The translations under genes and the position numbers were made by a program. DNA of 64,000 nucleotides from Clostridium sp. MCC353 (GTDB lineage: Bacteria > Bacillota > Clostridia > Lachnospirales > Lachnospiraceae), in assembly GCF_018785315.1 (NCBI RefSeq), contig NZ_WQPN01000022.1, positions 1 through 64,000 of the forward strand, read 5' to 3'. How positions within the stretch are numbered: position 1 is the stretch's first letter; each line of letters opens with the position of its first letter. Below the pieces are notes generated by a model. The model was not told the origin of the DNA, did not search any database, and was given only the letters and a program-made list of their open reading frames with translations. Shown here in pieces: positions 8,897 to 18,655 of this stretch.

Positions 8897-10348
8897 ATGA
8901 ATAAAGTAAGAACGAGATACGCGCCAAGCCCTACCGGGAGAATGCATGTAGGGAATTTGAGAACTGCATTATATGCTTATTTGATTGCGAAACATGAAGG
9001 AGGGGATTTCCTTCTCCGTATTGAAGATACCGACCAGGAACGCTATGTGGAAGGCGCCACGGAAATCATTTACAGGACCCTGGAAAAGACGGGCCTGATT
9101 CATGACGAGGGGCCTGATAAAGACGGGGGCGTGGGCCCTTACGTCCAGAGCGAGCGCCAGGCGGCGGGAATATATCTGGAATATGCCAAAAAACTGATTG
9201 AAAAGGGGGAGGCTTACTATTGTTTCTGTACTCAGGAGCGCCTTGACACCCTGAAACAGACTGTGGAAGGACAGGAGATCATGACCTATGATAAACACTG
9301 CCTGCACTTGTCAAAAGAAGAGATTGAAGCAAACCTGGCTGCGGGAATGCCTTATGTAATCCGGCAGAACAATCCTACAGAAGGAACTACCACGTTCCAT
9401 GACGAAATATATGGTGACATCACGGTCGACAATTCAGAACTGGATGATATGGTTCTGATTAAATCCGACGGATATCCCACATATAATTTCGCCAATGTTG
9501 TGGACGACCATCTGATGGGAATCACACATGTGGTGCGGGGAAATGAGTACCTTTCCTCATCACCGAAATACAACCGGCTGTATGATGCATTTGGATGGGA
9601 AGTGCCCGTTTATGTCCACTGTCCTCTCATCACCAATGAAGAGCATAAGAAACTGAGCAAGAGAAGCGGCCATTCTTCCTACGAAGACCTGATCGACCAG
9701 GGCTTTATCTCAGAGGCGGTAGTGAACTATGTTGCGCTTTTAGGATGGTCACCGGAGGATAACCGGGAGATCTTCTCCTTGGAAGAACTGATAAAGGCAT
9801 TTAATTACAGGAATATGAGCAAATCACCTGCTGTATTCGATGTTACAAAGTTAAAATGGATGAACGGCGAGTACATGAAGTCCATGGAGTTTGACCGGTT
9901 CTTTGAGATGGCAGAACCTTATTTGAAAAAAGTGATCACAAAGGATCTGGATTTGAAGAAGATCGCGGCCATGGTGAAGACGAGAATCGAAGTGTTCCCC
10001 GATATCGAGGGGCATGTAGACTTCTTTGAAGCTCTCCCCGAGTATGATTGTTCCATGTATACCCATAAAAAGATGAAGACCAGCAAAGAGAGTTCATTGG
10101 AAGTCCTGACAGAGGTACTTCCTCTTCTGGAAGCCCAGGAGGACTACAGCAATGACGCCTTGTATGCCGTATTATCCAAGTATGTGGAGGAGAAGGGCTG
10201 CAAGACAGGATTTGTAATGTGGCCGGTCCGCACTGCAGTTTCGGGTAAACAGATGACTCCGGCGGGAGCTACGGAGATTATGGAAGTGCTGGGGAAAGAA
10301 GAGTCACTGGCCAGAATTAGAAAAGGAATTGAATTATTAAGTGCTTAA
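8897..10348 (+). CDS. gltX: Glutamate-tRNA ligase
   Basis: Class I aminoacyl-tRNA synthetase that charges tRNA-Glu. The HIGH-type signature sits in [19 protein letters not shown] and the KMSKS-type loop is HKKLSKRSG. From the ATG at 8897, preceded by AGGAGTG, the protein has 483 residues, normal for bacterial GltX. An upstream in-frame ATG at 8858 lacks a ribosome binding site. The C-terminal anticodon-binding region is present. No T-box leader was seen. Confidence 0.96.
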   Translation: MNKVRTRYAPSPTGRMHVGNLRTALYAYLIAKHEGGDFLLRIEDTDQERYVEGATEIIYRTLEKTGLIHDEGPDKDGGVGPYVQSERQAAGIYLEYAKKLIEKGEAYYCFCTQERLDTLKQTVEGQEIMTYDKHCLHLSKEEIEANLAAGMPYVIRQNNPTEGTTTFHDEIYGDITVDNSELDDMVLIKSDGYPTYNFANVVDDHLMGITHVVRGNEYLSSSPKYNRLYDAFGWEVPVYVHCPLITNEEHKKLSKRSGHSSYEDLIDQGFISEAVVNYVALLGWSPEDNREIFSLEELIKAFNYRNMSKSPAVFDVTKLKWMNGEYMKSMEFDRFFEMAEPYLKKVITKDLDLKKIAAMVKTRIEVFPDIEGHVDFFEALPEYDCSMYTHKKMKTSKESSLEVLTEVLPLLEAQEDYSNDALYAVLSKYVEEKGCKTGFVMWPVRTAVSGKQMTPAGATEIMEVLGKEESLARIRKGIELLSA

Positions 10349-12254
10349 TCAGGAAATGATACAGAATTCAGATATAAATAATCAAAAAAAAGACACTCAA
10401 AAAGCAAATAATCAAAAATCGACCCTGGATGCGCGCCAGATGCAGGCGGTAAGGCATTTCCAGGGTCCTTGCCTTATTATCGCCTCCCCGGGTTCGGGTA
10501 AAACAACGGTGATCACCCACAGGACCAGATATCTGATTGAAGAGTGCGGTGTGAACCCGTCCAACATCCTGGTGATCACATTTACGAAGGCGGCGGCCGG
10601 GGAGATGAAGGAACGGTTTAATCATCTGACACAGAATCAGGGGTATCCGGTGGGGTTCGGCACCTTTCATGCCATATTTTTCCGCATTTTAAAATATTCC
10701 TACCGCTACGATGCGTCCAGCATTGTCCGTGAGGAACAGAGAATCCGGTATATTAAAGAACTGATTGATAATGAGGACTTAGAGATCGAAGATGAGAATG
10801 AATTCATTTCAGCCATTCTTTCGGAGATCAGCGCTGTGAAAGGCGAGATGATAAAACTGGACTATTACTATTCAAAAAACTGTCCGGAGGAGGTTTTTAA
10901 ACGGCTGTACGACGGATATGAGGCAAAGATGCGCCGCGCAAACCTGATCGATTTCGACGATATGATGGTGATGTGCTATGAGCTGTTTACGCAGAGAAAA
11001 GACATTTTACAGGCATGGCAGAAGAAATATCAGTACATACTAATCGATGAGTTCCAGGATATCAATAAGGTACAATATGAGATCGTTAAGATGCTGGCGG
11101 CGCCGGAGAACAACCTGTTCATTGTCGGTGATGACGACCAGTCCATTTACCGTTTCCGGGGAGCCCGGCCGGAGATCATGCTGGGATTTGAAAAGGACTA
11201 TCCTGGCGCGAAAAAGATCATACTGAACATGAATTACAGATGCTGCAGGCCCATTGTAGAGGCCGCCGACCGCCTGATCCGGTGCAATAAAGTCCGTTTT
11301 CCAAAGGATATTGACATGATAAAGCAGACCGGAAAGCCTGTTGTGACCAAACGGTGGGAAACTCCTAAGGAGGAAACCCTTGGAATTGTGAAAGAGATCC
11401 AGGATTATCTGGCGGGGGGATACCGGATGACCGATATAGCGGTGCTGTTCCGCACCAGTTTGGAGCCCAGGCTTTTGATTGAAAAATGCATGGAATACAA
11501 TATTCCCTTTAAAATGAAGGATTCTCTGCCCAATCTGTATAACCATTGGATTTCCCAGAACATATTAAATTATATAAAAATTGCCTCCGGCAGTCTGGAA
11601 CGGGGCCGGGTGCTGCAGATTATCAACCGTCCCAACCGTTATATCAGCCGGGATTCCATGGAAACTCCGGTTGTATCGTGGGAAGAGATGAAGTCTTTCT
11701 ATCAGGACAAAGGATGGATGGTGGAGCGGATCGAGCAGTTGGAGTACGACCTTAAAATGATAGGTAAGATGGCTCCCGCCGCGGCGGTCAACTACATCAG
11801 AAAAGCGGTGGGCTATGATGAGTATCTGAGGGATTATGCGCAGTTCAGACGGATGAAACCGGAAGAGCTTTTTGAAGTGGCGGATCAGCTCCAGGAAAGC
11901 GCTGGGGGATTTAAAACATTTGAACAGTGGGCGGAGCATATAAAAGAATATGGAGAACAGCTGGTTTTACAGGCACAGCAGAGAGAAGCTTCTGTGGACG
12001 GCATTACTCTTATGACAATGCACGCTTCTAAGGGGCTGGAATTTAAAGTTGTGTACATTCTGGATGCCAATGAGGGGATTACGCCGCACCAGAAGGCGGT
12101 TTTGGATGCGGACATAGAGGAAGAGCGGAGAATGTTCTATGTGGCAATGACCAGGGCAAAAGAGCGGCTCCATATTTACTATGTGAAGGAACGGTATGGC
12201 AAAAAGCAGGACGGCTCCAGATTTATTGAGGAATATACAAAACGGGAGGGATAG
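10341..12254 (+). CDS. UvrD/PcrA-like superfamily 1 DNA helicase
   Basis: A 637-residue SF1A helicase. Motif I is [15 protein letters not shown], motif II DEFQDIN, motif [16 protein letters not shown], motif [11 protein letters not shown] and motif [12 protein letters not shown]. It is shorter than typical PcrA (over 700 residues), so it may be an accessory helicase rather than the main PcrA. The frame opens with a GTG at 10341 overlapping the end of gltX; an ATG at 10356 is the other start, and neither has an ideally spaced ribosome binding site. Confidence 0.9.
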   Translation: MLNQEMIQNSDINNQKKDTQKANNQKSTLDARQMQAVRHFQGPCLIIASPGSGKTTVITHRTRYLIEECGVNPSNILVITFTKAAAGEMKERFNHLTQNQGYPVGFGTFHAIFFRILKYSYRYDASSIVREEQRIRYIKELIDNEDLEIEDENEFISAILSEISAVKGEMIKLDYYYSKNCPEEVFKRLYDGYEAKMRRANLIDFDDMMVMCYELFTQRKDILQAWQKKYQYILIDEFQDINKVQYEIVKMLAAPENNLFIVGDDDQSIYRFRGARPEIMLGFEKDYPGAKKIILNMNYRCCRPIVEAADRLIRCNKVRFPKDIDMIKQTGKPVVTKRWETPKEETLGIVKEIQDYLAGGYRMTDIAVLFRTSLEPRLLIEKCMEYNIPFKMKDSLPNLYNHWISQNILNYIKIASGSLERGRVLQIINRPNRYISRDSMETPVVSWEEMKSFYQDKGWMVERIEQLEYDLKMIGKMAPAAAVNYIRKAVGYDEYLRDYAQFRRMKPEELFEVADQLQESAGGFKTFEQWAEHIKEYGEQLVLQAQQREASVDGITLMTMHASKGLEFKVVYILDANEGITPHQKAVLDADIEEERRMFYVAMTRAKERLHIYYVKERYGKKQDGSRFIEEYTKREG

Positions 12255-12257
12255 AAG

Positions 12258-12782
12258 ATGGCAGGCTGCGTCCAGGTATATTGTGGAGATGGGAAAGGTA
12301 AGACAACCGCTTCCATTGGCCTCTGCGTCAGAGCGGCGGGGAGGGGAAAACAGGTGGTTATCGCCCGTTTTTTGAAAACGGACGATTCCGGGGAAGTTGG
12401 TATTTTGAAGCAGATTCCGGGAATCCGGGTTCTGCCCTGCGAAAAAACATTTGGCTTTTATTTTCAGATGACAGAGGAGGACAAAAGAGAGGCGGCTGAC
12501 TACTACGGTGATCTGCTGGAAAAGGCATTTTCACTGGCTTACAACATGAAAGACGGGCTGTTGGTTTTAGACGAGATTATGGCGGCCTGCAATTATAAGC
12601 TGGTTTCCGAAGAACGGCTTCTTACCCTGTTAAAGGGGCGTCCGGAGGACCTGGAAGTGGTTCTGACCGGCCGGAATCCGTCGGAAGCGGTTATGGAAGC
12701 GGCTGATTATATATCTGAGATCCATAAGATAAAACATCCATTTGATGCTGGAGTGGCGGCGAGAGAAGGGATCGAATATTAG
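12258..12782 (+). CDS. cobO: Cob(I)yrinic acid a,c-diamide adenosyltransferase
   Basis: A 174-residue CobO/BtuR family enzyme that transfers the adenosyl group of ATP to the cobalt of corrinoids. The P-loop is GDGKGKTTASIG near residue 10, with LVLDEIMAA as the Walker B-like segment. It starts three bases after the helicase stop, so the two are cotranscribed. No other cobalamin gene is near, which suggests a salvage role. Confidence 0.9.
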   Translation: MAGCVQVYCGDGKGKTTASIGLCVRAAGRGKQVVIARFLKTDDSGEVGILKQIPGIRVLPCEKTFGFYFQMTEEDKREAADYYGDLLEKAFSLAYNMKDGLLVLDEIMAACNYKLVSEERLLTLLKGRPEDLEVVLTGRNPSEAVMEAADYISEIHKIKHPFDAGVAAREGIEY

Positions 12783-12797
12783 TATGAGATATTTTGC

Positions 12798-12826
12798 TTG
12801 CATTTTGTCTTATTGTCTGGTAGAGT
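12798..12826 (+). promoter_or_regulatory. Promoter of the DUF1292 gene
   Basis: TTGCAT at 12798-12803, a 17-base spacer and TAGAGT at 12821-12826, about 50 bases upstream of the DUF1292 start. Confidence 0.5.
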
Positions 12827-12876
12827 GAACTTGAAAAAAGTGATATTACACTATAAAGAAAAGTGAGGTATTGAAC

Positions 12877-13200
12877 ATGGGAAGCAAGGAAATCATCCCG
12901 GAAGAACCACAGGAGGAGATGACCGTTACATTGACATTGGATGACGGCTCAGAAGTAGAATGTATTGTACTGACAATTTTTGAAGCCGGCAATAAAGATT
13001 ATATCGCTCTTCTTCCTACCGAAGGCGCTGAATCAGAAGAAGGAGAGGTTTATCTCTACCGCTATTCTGAGAATGAAGAAGGCGAACCTGAATTAGAGAA
13101 TATCGAGGATGACGACGAGTATGAGATCGTTGCGGACGCCTTTGATGAACTGCTGGACGAGCAGGAATATGATGAATTGGTGGAAGGCGAAGAAGAATAA
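12877..13200 (+). CDS. DUF1292 domain-containing small acidic protein
   Basis: A roughly 107-residue, very acidic protein with the DUF1292 pattern (MTVTLTLDDGSEVECIVLTI, then DYIALLPTEG and EVYLYRYSE). The family is widespread in Clostridia and Bacilli, usually beside yrzL/yrrK-type housekeeping genes, and has no established function. A TTG at 12871 is in frame, but the ATG at 12877 is better placed after GTGAGG. Confidence 0.9.
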   Translation: MGSKEIIPEEPQEEMTVTLTLDDGSEVECIVLTIFEAGNKDYIALLPTEGAESEEGEVYLYRYSENEEGEPELENIEDDDEYEIVADAFDELLDEQEYDELVEGEEE

Positions 13201-13373
13201 ATTCTGATTCGGCCATACACAGACGGGAACCATCCCGGATAGCGGTGCGGATGAAAGATGAGCAGACAAAGGTCTGCCTGCCTTTCGCCTGCGCCGTTTT
13301 TCAATAGTTCCCGGCGTGTCCCTGCCAAGGAAATAAGATTTCCGGCATTCCTTTCATGTAAATGAGGTTAAGT

Positions 13374-14111
13374 ATGGATGATAAATTTATCAGAGAAATC
13401 CGAATAAGAAAAGATGAAATAGCAGAAGATTCTTATCTTCAGGAGATTCCGGCTGTTCGGTCCATGGATGTCCTGCGTTTTCAGAAACCGGTAACTTTTT
13501 TTGTGGGAGAGAATGGCAGCGGCAAATCAACCCTGTTGGAAGGAATTGCAGTTGCATATGGGTTTAATCCGGAAGGAGGAACCAGAAATTTCAATTTCAG
13601 CACAAACGATACCCACTCCGAACTGGGCAGGTCCCTATTTGTGCTGAAAGGGATTAAGAGACCGTGGGATGAGTTCTTTTTGAGGGCTGAAAGTTTTTAT
13701 AATGTTGCCACGCAGATTGATGAATATGAAAGAGAGCGGAGCGGTTATTTAAAATATTACGGAGGAAAGTCCCTGCATCAGCAGTCCCACGGGGAAAGTT
13801 TTCTTTCGCTGGTTCAGAACCGGTTCTCTGCAAACGGGCTGTATATTTTGGACGAGCCGGAAGCCGCCCTGTCCCCTCAGCGCCAGCTCACCCTGCTGCT
13901 CCTGATTCATGAACTGGTGAAAAAAGGCTCCCAGTTTATTATTGCCACTCATTCGCCTATTTTGTTAGGAATACCGGATGCGCAGATATTTTCCCTGGAC
14001 AATGACATGTTTCGTGAAATTCAGTATGAAGAAGCGGAATGTTATCAGGTCATGAAGATATTTATCAATGAAAAAGAAGGTTTTTTAAAACAGCTTTTAC
14101 AAGAAGAATGA
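13374..14111 (+). CDS. AAA/ABC-type ATPase, predicted
   Basis: A cytoplasmic ATPase of about 245 residues. Walker A is GENGSGKSTLLEGIA, a signature-like stretch is HGESFLSLVQNRF, Walker B is LYILDEPEAALSP and the H-loop is IIATHSPILLG. This is the compact single-domain architecture of the YbjD/AAA_21 type. The ATG at 13374 follows AATGAGG with good spacing; an earlier ATG at 13362 overlaps that ribosome binding site. It is not accompanied by a nuclease or transporter gene, so its role is unknown. Confidence 0.85.
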   Translation: MDDKFIREIRIRKDEIAEDSYLQEIPAVRSMDVLRFQKPVTFFVGENGSGKSTLLEGIAVAYGFNPEGGTRNFNFSTNDTHSELGRSLFVLKGIKRPWDEFFLRAESFYNVATQIDEYERERSGYLKYYGGKSLHQQSHGESFLSLVQNRFSANGLYILDEPEAALSPQRQLTLLLLIHELVKKGSQFIIATHSPILLGIPDAQIFSLDNDMFREIQYEEAECYQVMKIFINEKEGFLKQLLQEE

Positions 14112-14161
14112 CAAAGGCATTGCTGCTAGTTGGGGCAAAACACTGCCTGACGAACAACTTC

Positions 14162-14223
14162 TTGAAAATTATACGGGATTATGATATGGTAGATTCATAT
14201 TAAATTCATTATGAAAATAAAAA
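14162..14223 (+). promoter_or_regulatory. ROK regulator promoter with candidate operator
   Basis: TTGAAA at 14162-14167, a 17-base spacer and TATGGT at 14185-14190 form the promoter. Just downstream, 14205-14215 is a palindrome (TTCAT-T-ATGAA), continued as TTCATTATGAAAATAAAAA to 14223. The same 19-mer with one mismatch recurs at 15472-15490 upstream of the PTS gene, so this is a likely autoregulatory ROK operator. Confidence 0.6.
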
Positions 14224-14240
14224 GGGGATCATAGTTAAAG

Positions 14241-15419
14241 ATGGAGATGCTGAAAATCCAGAAAAAGGGGAAGGCACAGATAAAATCACAGAACCGGGTG
14301 CGGGTATTCAGGGAGATTTTAAAAAGGAATGGGATTTCCAGAAGCCAGTTGGAAAAACTTCTGTCTCTGTCGGCGCCTTCGGTTACCAGAGTGGTGGAGG
14401 ATCTGATAAAAGCGGGGCTGATCTGTGAGGAGGGAACGGAACAGACATTTGTGGGCCGCCGCCCTATCCTTTTAAATGTGAATAAGAATGCCTATTACAG
14501 CATTGGGATCAATATGAGCAGAACTAAGCTCTACATCTGCATCACCAATTTGGGGGATGAGACGATCTATGCGGATAAGACGGAGATCAGCGGGCTGAAA
14601 AACGGCGCCGAACTTCTGGCGGTTATGGACGAATGTGTGGATAAGGCGATGAAAACGGCAGGGATTGGAGAAAGTCAGGTTCTGGCCGTGGGTGTGGCCT
14701 CCCGTGGAACGGTGGACAGGGAACAGGGGTCTTTAATGCGGTATGTCCAGGACCAGGAGGAGATCCGGGTTAAAGAACACTTAAAACAGAGGTTTGACTG
14801 CCACATTCTGGTGGAGAACAACGTCGCTGTGGACCTGAAACATGAATATATGGAACGGATGGAGCTGAATCACGACCTGGTTTACATCTATGTGGACGAA
14901 GGCGTGGGCGGCAGCATCATCTGCAATGGTGAAGTGGCCAGCGGAGAACACAATATGGCCAGTAAATTCGCCCACATGCTGGTGGTTCCGGGAGGAGCTC
15001 TGTGCAACTGCGGAAAGCGGGGGCATCTGGAAGGATATGTTTCCAAGCTGGCAATTGAAGCGGAATACAAACTGGTAAAGGAATTGGATCATACGGTTTC
15101 ACTGGAGGAAATCTGCAAAAAGGCCAATGAAGGAGAAGAGGATGCAAGGCAGATCCTTGACCAGGCGCTGGATAAGCTGGCGATTGCAGTGACCCAGCTT
15201 TTGTTGATCCTGAATCCGGGAACGATTGTGGTCTATGGGGATATTTTCGAATTTTATGACGGCGTGATTGAAAAGCTGAAAGATAAGGTGGGACGTCTTG
15301 TATTTTCCCGCCAGATTGCCGATATCAACTGGGTAATCCGGGATAAATCCAAAGTCAGGATTGAAAACAGCGTGGCCCGCCTGGCGGTGGAAAGCGCGCT
15401 GGCCACAAGCGCGGTGTAG
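14241..15419 (+). CDS. ROK family transcriptional regulator
   Basis: A 392-residue repressor of the NagC/XylR type. An N-terminal winged helix (REILKRNGISRSQLEKLLSL) is followed by a ROK sugar-kinase-like fold with the zinc motif CNCGKRGHLEGYVS. It lies upstream of a PTS transporter gene and probably controls it, since both promoter regions share a 19-base sequence. The ligand is presumably a sugar or sugar phosphate and cannot be read from the sequence. Confidence 0.92.
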   Translation: MEMLKIQKKGKAQIKSQNRVRVFREILKRNGISRSQLEKLLSLSAPSVTRVVEDLIKAGLICEEGTEQTFVGRRPILLNVNKNAYYSIGINMSRTKLYICITNLGDETIYADKTEISGLKNGAELLAVMDECVDKAMKTAGIGESQVLAVGVASRGTVDREQGSLMRYVQDQEEIRVKEHLKQRFDCHILVENNVAVDLKHEYMERMELNHDLVYIYVDEGVGGSIICNGEVASGEHNMASKFAHMLVVPGGALCNCGKRGHLEGYVSKLAIEAEYKLVKELDHTVSLEEICKKANEGEEDARQILDQALDKLAIAVTQLLLILNPGTIVVYGDIFEFYDGVIEKLKDKVGRLVFSRQIADINWVIRDKSKVRIENSVARLAVESALATSAV

Positions 15420-15471
15420 CCGGTGCGGAAAATATTTTGGATCAATAGGGTGGATTGTATGTATCTATAAT

Positions 15472-15490
15472 TTCAATATGAAAATAAAAA
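15472..15490 (+). promoter_or_regulatory. Second copy of the candidate ROK operator
   Basis: TTCAATATGAAAATAAAAA matches the element at 14205-14223 in 18 of 19 positions and lies about 40 bases upstream of the PTS promoter. The core is palindrome-like (TTTCA-ATA-TGAAA). Confidence 0.5.
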
Positions 15491-15528
15491 GCGGCTGATC
15501 CAATCTCAAACGATTGGGTGAATCGCAT

Positions 15529-15557
15529 TTGACAGCGGTACTTTTTTCTACTACATT
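15529..15557 (+). promoter_or_regulatory. Promoter of the PTS IIC-IID gene
   Basis: A consensus TTGACA at 15529-15534, a 17-base spacer and TACATT at 15552-15557. The leader then contains a hairpin, ATGCAGGG (15583-15590) with CCCTGCAT (15599-15606), shortly before the ribosome binding site. Confidence 0.7.
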
Positions 15558-15629
15558 GATAGTGAGGGAGTGCCGCTTTCCTATGCAGGGAGCAGGGGCC
15601 CTGCATTAACGGATGATGGAGGTCATTGT

Positions 15630-17264
15630 GTGGAGATTACTTTAATTCAGTGTATTTTAATCGGCATTTGGTCAGGAGTGTGTTTTACAGGCATGTTGTT
15701 TGGAACATTCACAAACAGATGCCTGGTTTTGTCAGCCGGGGTGGGAGTGATTCTGGGGGATCTGCCCACCGCTCTGGCAATGGGAGCGGTGGGGGAACTG
15801 GCGTTTCTGGGATTTGGCGTATCCCAGGGAGGTTCGGTTCCGCCAAACCCATTAGGACCCGGCATCATAGGGACAATTATCGCTGTGACGATGAAAGGCC
15901 AGGGGATTGACCCGGGTTCCGCTCTGGCGCTGTCCTTTCCTTTTGCAGTGGCAATCCAATTTCTGATAACGGCCATTTATACGGTTTCAACAACTTTGAC
16001 GGCAGGAATTGGGAAGGCGTTAAAGAACGGGAATTTCGTAAAATTCCGGCTGTTGGCAAATGTGACCCTGATCATTTTCCTGATTTCCGGATTCTGCATC
16101 GGTTTTGCAGGGGCCTACAGCGCCAAAGGGCTTCAAAACCTGATCGGTCTGATACCCGGATGGCTCAGCACCGGTCTGGGAGTGGCAGGAAACATGCTTC
16201 CGGCCATAGGATTTGCCATGATACTGAGCGTGATGGTTAAAAAGAAATATATCCCCTATGTTTTGATCGGTTATCTGGCGGCGGCATACCTGAAACTGAC
16301 TGTTATCGGCATAGCTATATTGGGTACTGCGATTGCGCTGCTGGAATATTTCAGAAGAGAAGCGGCGGATGGGGAAAGGCGCCAAGAAAGAGACGAAACT
16401 TTACAAGGCGGCCGGGCCGATGTGGAAAATGAAGGGATCAGGGGCGCACATGCCCGCAGCCTGTCAAAAATACTCACGGTAAGGGATTACCGTAAAACCG
16501 CCCTGCGCGCATACTTTCTGCAAAGCGCTTTTAACTATGGAAACTATGAGGGAACCGGCTATGCCTATATCATGTATCCGGCTCTGCGCAAACTCTATCA
16601 AGAGGATGAACAATTGAAGGAAGCCTTACAGGACAATATGGAGTTCTTTTGTACCAATCCGAATTTCACGCCGATTATCACCAGCCTTCATTTGGTGATG
16701 CTGGAAAATGGGACTCCCCCGGAGGAGATCAAGAGCATTAAACGGGCCCTCATGGGGCCGTTAGCCGGAATCGGGGATTCCCTGGTTCAATTCTGTTTGG
16801 CTCCGCTGTTTTCCACCATAGGAGCGTCTTTGGCCCGGGATGGGATGATATTGGGGCCGGTTTTCTTTTTGCTGGCACAGAACTGCTGCCTTGTCAGCCT
16901 GAAGCTGCTTAGCGGATCCTGGGGGTACAGGCTGGGAACCAGCATCGTGGAAAGCCTTCACAGCAAAATGGAGCAGGTATCGGATGTGGCCGGAATGATC
17001 GGCGTTACGGTAATTGCGGGCCTTACGGTTAATTTTGTGAAAATCACCACACCGCTGGCCTATACAGCATCCCTTTCCGGCGGAGAGGTGAGCAGCGTAT
17101 ATATCCAGAACATGCTGGACGCGGTGGCACCCAATCTGCTGCCGGTGCTCTATACGGGATTGATTTTTTACCTGATTAAGGTGAGAAAATGGAATGTATA
17201 CAGGCTGGTGGGCCTTACGGTTGCGGCTGGAATTGCATTGTCCGCATTGGGGATTATCGGATAG
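15630..17264 (+). CDS. Fused PTS mannose-family EIIC-EIID membrane component
   Basis: A 544-residue membrane protein joining two normally separate PTS subunits. Residues 1 to about 240 match EIIC (GELAFLGFGVSQGGSVPPNP), a charged linker of about 40 residues follows, and the rest matches EIID (FLQSAFNYGNYEGTGYAY, then MGPLAGIGDSLVQF). GTG at 15630 is chosen because ATGGAGG lies seven bases upstream; the open frame reaches 15570 without a ribosome binding site. No EIIA or EIIB gene is nearby, so it must borrow them, or it may transport without phosphorylation. The ROK gene upstream is the likely regulator. Confidence 0.9.
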   Translation: MEITLIQCILIGIWSGVCFTGMLFGTFTNRCLVLSAGVGVILGDLPTALAMGAVGELAFLGFGVSQGGSVPPNPLGPGIIGTIIAVTMKGQGIDPGSALALSFPFAVAIQFLITAIYTVSTTLTAGIGKALKNGNFVKFRLLANVTLIIFLISGFCIGFAGAYSAKGLQNLIGLIPGWLSTGLGVAGNMLPAIGFAMILSVMVKKKYIPYVLIGYLAAAYLKLTVIGIAILGTAIALLEYFRREAADGERRQERDETLQGGRADVENEGIRGAHARSLSKILTVRDYRKTALRAYFLQSAFNYGNYEGTGYAYIMYPALRKLYQEDEQLKEALQDNMEFFCTNPNFTPIITSLHLVMLENGTPPEEIKSIKRALMGPLAGIGDSLVQFCLAPLFSTIGASLARDGMILGPVFFLLAQNCCLVSLKLLSGSWGYRLGTSIVESLHSKMEQVSDVAGMIGVTVIAGLTVNFVKITTPLAYTASLSGGEVSSVYIQNMLDAVAPNLLPVLYTGLIFYLIKVRKWNVYRLVGLTVAAGIALSALGIIG

Positions 17265-17325
17265 AGCTGGTTATGGTTTTTGTAGAAAAACAGCCGGATT
17301 AATGATAATATAGAAAAGAATCTGA

Positions 17326-17478
17326 GTAACAGTTCAGGACGGCGGGAAAATTGGCGGAGAAAGGCGCGTCAAGCTCGCTTGTAAGCACCTTTCTCCGCCA
17401 ATTTTCACATCGGATGAACATCCGATGCTTCTTGACCGGCTTTTTCGGTCAAGAAGATGAGCCGTTCTGAACAGTTAC
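17326..17478. repeat. Structured dispersed repeat, full-length copy (family A)
   Basis: Outer arms at 17326-17343 and 17461-17478 pair at 16 of 18 positions (GTAACAGTTCAGGACGGC-type). Between them are three further perfect stems: 18 bp (17347-17364 with 17388-17405), 9 bp (17408-17416 with 17419-17427) and 11 bp (17428-17438 with 17446-17456). The whole would fold as a multi-branched structure. Shorter relatives occur at 44006-44036, 57760-57822 and 59950-60003, so it is a dispersed REP- or MITE-like element. Confidence 0.75.
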
Positions 17479-17494
17479 AAATCTGAAAACATCG

Positions 17495-17532
17495 GATCAT
17501 AGAAATATGAAAAGATCATAGAAACATGAAAA
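17495..17532 (+). repeat. Two tandem 19-base repeats upstream of the ter island
   Basis: GATCATAGAAATATGAAAA at 17495-17513 is followed directly by GATCATAGAAACATGAAAA at 17514-17532, with one mismatch. They lie immediately before the ribosome binding site of the first ter gene and could be regulator-binding sites or a simple duplication. Confidence 0.6.
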
Positions 17533-17550
17533 TACTTGTGAGGTACTTAT

Positions 17551-18654
17551 ATGTATACGGAAAAAGAACTGGCGGCAGTGGCTAAAAGGGAAAACAATAA
17601 TAAAAGGAAATATTTGGTTGTCAACAGATATCAAGCCAAACACATACCTGTCAGCCCGTCGAAATCCCTGGAGATGTTTGGCGCTTTGGCAGATCAGTTA
17701 AAGGGGAAATATGACGGTGAGAACCTGTTATTGGTGGGATTCGCAGAAACGGCAACCGCTATTGGCGCGGCTCTGGCGGTCGAACTCAACACCTGCTATA
17801 TGCAGACTACCAGGGAAAATATAGACGGAGTTGAATACCTCTATTTCCTGGAAGAACACAGCCATTCCACAGACCAGAAAATAGTGAAGACGGATCTGGA
17901 CAGGATTATAGATGAAATTGACAGGATCATATTTGTTGAGGATGAGGTCACCACCGGCAATACAATTTTGAATATCATTAAAATTATAGAAAAGACATAT
18001 TCAAAGAAACTGCGGTTTTCCATAGCGTCCCTGTTAAACGGTATGGATCAGGACGCCGCGAAGTTATATGAAGACAGAGATATCCCCATGCATTATCTCG
18101 TGAAGACGTCCCATGACGGATATACCCGGATTGCAGACGGATTTAAGGGAGACGGAACCTATTGGGGGCCTGACGGACAGGACAGAGGGCTGAAGGTGGA
18201 AGAAACCGCCGTATCCGGCTGTGTCAACGCGAGACGCCTGACAGACGGAACCGTTTACCTAAGCGCATGTGAACATTTATACAGGGAACTGGAAACCAGG
18301 CTGAACATTGGAACCGATCAGGACATTTTGGTTTTGGGAACAGAGGAATTCATGTATCCGGCAATCTTTACAGCGAAAAAGCTGGAAGAAAAGGGAAACA
18401 GGGTAAAAACCCATTCCACAACAAGGAGCCCCATCGCGGTGAGCTCGGAAGAGGAGTATCCTCTCCATACAAGATATGAGCTGGCAAGCCTTTATGACAG
18501 CCAAAGGAGGACGTTCCTGTATGATATAGGGACGTATGACCATGTAATCATTCTTACCGATTCTGTAAATGAGGGATCTCAGGGAATTAATACGCTGGTG
18601 AATGCCATTTATTCATGCGGCAGTCATAAGATCAGTTTAGTCAGGTGGTGTTGA
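17551..18654 (+). CDS. Phosphoribosyltransferase-TRSP domain protein of the ter biosynthetic module
   Basis: A 367-residue protein with an N-terminal PRTase_2-type domain (LLVGFAETATAIGAALA; PRPP-binding loop VEDEVTTGNTILN) and a C-terminal TRSP domain containing its namesake motif in HSTTRSPI. Comparative genomics places such proteins in the ter-linked biosynthetic module proposed to make a nucleoside-like metabolite; the reaction has not been demonstrated. It is the first gene of a cotranscribed set, and the next gene starts two bases after its stop. Confidence 0.88.
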   Translation: MYTEKELAAVAKRENNNKRKYLVVNRYQAKHIPVSPSKSLEMFGALADQLKGKYDGENLLLVGFAETATAIGAALAVELNTCYMQTTRENIDGVEYLYFLEEHSHSTDQKIVKTDLDRIIDEIDRIIFVEDEVTTGNTILNIIKIIEKTYSKKLRFSIASLLNGMDQDAAKLYEDRDIPMHYLVKTSHDGYTRIADGFKGDGTYWGPDGQDRGLKVEETAVSGCVNARRLTDGTVYLSACEHLYRELETRLNIGTDQDILVLGTEEFMYPAIFTAKKLEEKGNRVKTHSTTRSPIAVSSEEEYPLHTRYELASLYDSQRRTFLYDIGTYDHVIILTDSVNEGSQGINTLVNAIYSCGSHKISLVRWC

Positions 18655-18655
18655 A

